Source: CAZOKN01 sp964580525
GTDB taxonomy: Bacteria > Pseudomonadota > Alphaproteobacteria > Rickettsiales > UBA6187
Assembly: GCA_964580525.1 (NCBI GenBank)
Contig: CAZOKN010000046.1
Location: forward strand, 1 to 14,183
Direction of reading: 5' to 3'
Length of the DNA: 14,183 nt
Below are positions 13,820 to 14,183 of this stretch, piece after piece (within the stretch, counting starts at the first letter, position 1; each line of letters opens with the position of its first letter). The notes under the pieces were generated by a model. That model worked only from the letters and a program-made list of their open reading frames with translations. It ran no database searches and had not been told where the DNA came from. The translations under genes and the position numbers were made by a program.

Positions 13820-13830
13820 ATTATATTATA
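13820..13830 (-). promoter_or_regulatory. Doubled -10 box upstream of phoH
   Basis: On the minus strand TATAATATAAT holds two overlapping perfect TATAAT hexamers. No good -35 box lies 16-18 bp upstream in this very AT-rich stretch, so I give moderate confidence. Starts about seven bases downstream (near 13818 or 13813) would place the inverted repeat at the very 5' end of the phoH mRNA. Confidence 0.4.
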
Positions 13831-13880
13831 AAAAATGAATTAAATAAATACTATATTAACCTTAGGTGAATTTTTTATAA

Positions 13881-14183
13881 TCAAACCACTAATTCGCCAT
13901 GCAAACTATATTGCTTCGCGTCTGTAATAGTTACATCAATAATTTTACCCATCACGCTTTCCGGCGGGTTATCAACATGCAATGCCTGCATATAAGGGGT
14001 TCTGCCTAATATTTGGCCATCACGCTTGCCTTCTTTGTCAAACAAAACTGGCATAGTACGGCCAATACAGCTTATGTTGAATTTTTTTTGCTGCTCCTGA
14101 ATCAATGCCTGAAAACGCTGTAAACGCTCTTCCTTTACCTCTAGTGGCACCTGTTTATCCATATCAGCTCCTGGCGTACCCGG
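13881..14183 (-). CDS. miaB: tRNA-2-methylthio-N6-dimethylallyladenosine synthase MiaB, C-terminal part (5' end outside window)
   Basis: Radical SAM methylthiotransferase that adds the 2-methylthio group to i6A37 of tRNAs reading codons that start with U. The frame is open to the right edge; the first visible residues PGTPGAD are the end of the radical SAM domain's RPGTPA segment, so the ATG at 14162 is internal. The next part, VPLEVKEERLQRFQALIQEQQKKFN, is the linker helix. GRTMPVLFDKEGKR-type sequence, then GRTPYMQALHVD and the final LHGELVV form the TRAM RNA-binding domain. Only about 100 residues lie in the window. tRNA-Phe, one of the usual MiaB substrates, is also encoded in this window, without implied linkage. 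Confidence 0.93.
   Translation of the reverse strand, partial: PGTPGADMDKQVPLEVKEERLQRFQALIQEQQKKFNISCIGRTMPVLFDKEGKRDGQILGRTPYMQALHVDNPPESVMGKIIDVTITDAKQYSLHGELVV

Noticed and set aside
1..14183. Mobile element, prophage, defence system or CRISPR array
   Set aside because: No transposase, integrase, terminal repeats, regularly spaced repeats or defence-type domains are visible. Every long coding region belongs to a conserved housekeeping family, in an order known from Alphaproteobacteria.

Overview
The window looks like core chromosome from an AT-rich alphaproteobacterium (by eye roughly one third G+C; not counted). The protein sequences are alphaproteobacterial in type: a short-form HisG, a UPF0262 protein, and an Xre regulator of the kind found beside lnt in rhizobia. 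The gene order hisG-hisD-UPF0262-infA-maf-yacG-tRNA-Phe, and the block miaB-phoH-ybeY-corC-lnt-regulator, are also familiar from that class. An intact his pair argues against a strongly reduced Rickettsia-type genome, but I cannot name a genus. I see no mobile element, phage gene, CRISPR array or rRNA.

Left third, plus strand (1-5233): the rod-shape operon, mreB (5' end cut by the window), mreC, mreD, mrdA (PBP2) and mrdB (RodA), followed by tRNA-Lys(CTT) under its own likely promoter. MreB filaments, the MreC/MreD membrane scaffold, the SEDS polymerase RodA and its transpeptidase partner PBP2 together make the lateral-wall elongation machine. A GC-rich stem-loop lies between mreB and mreC.

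Middle, minus strand (9039 down to 5365): hisG and hisD (first and last steps of histidine biosynthesis), a UPF0262 protein, infA, maf, a 58-aa YacG zinc protein and tRNA-Phe(GAA). This unit converges on the mre/tRNA-Lys unit near 5300. Two genes that I recall as common in this neighbourhood in relatives, a low-molecular-weight phosphatase and rng, are absent.

Right third, minus strand (14183 down to 9113): the end of miaB, then phoH, ybeY, corC, lnt and an Xre-family regulator, closed by a strong intrinsic terminator at 9113-9161. The block joins tRNA modification, an RNA-associated ATPase, the YbeY endoribonuclease, a CBS-domain protein and lipoprotein N-acylation.

The gene content is ordinary, and I do not see a convincing new multi-gene system. 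The less ordinary signals are regulatory: a perfect 9-bp inverted repeat covering part of the phoH Shine-Dalgarno next to a doubled TATAAT box and a doubtful start codon; a dyad overlapping the likely -10 box of the Xre regulator; the mreB-mreC stem-loop; three TTG starts; and four gene overlaps that are all exactly 8 bp.
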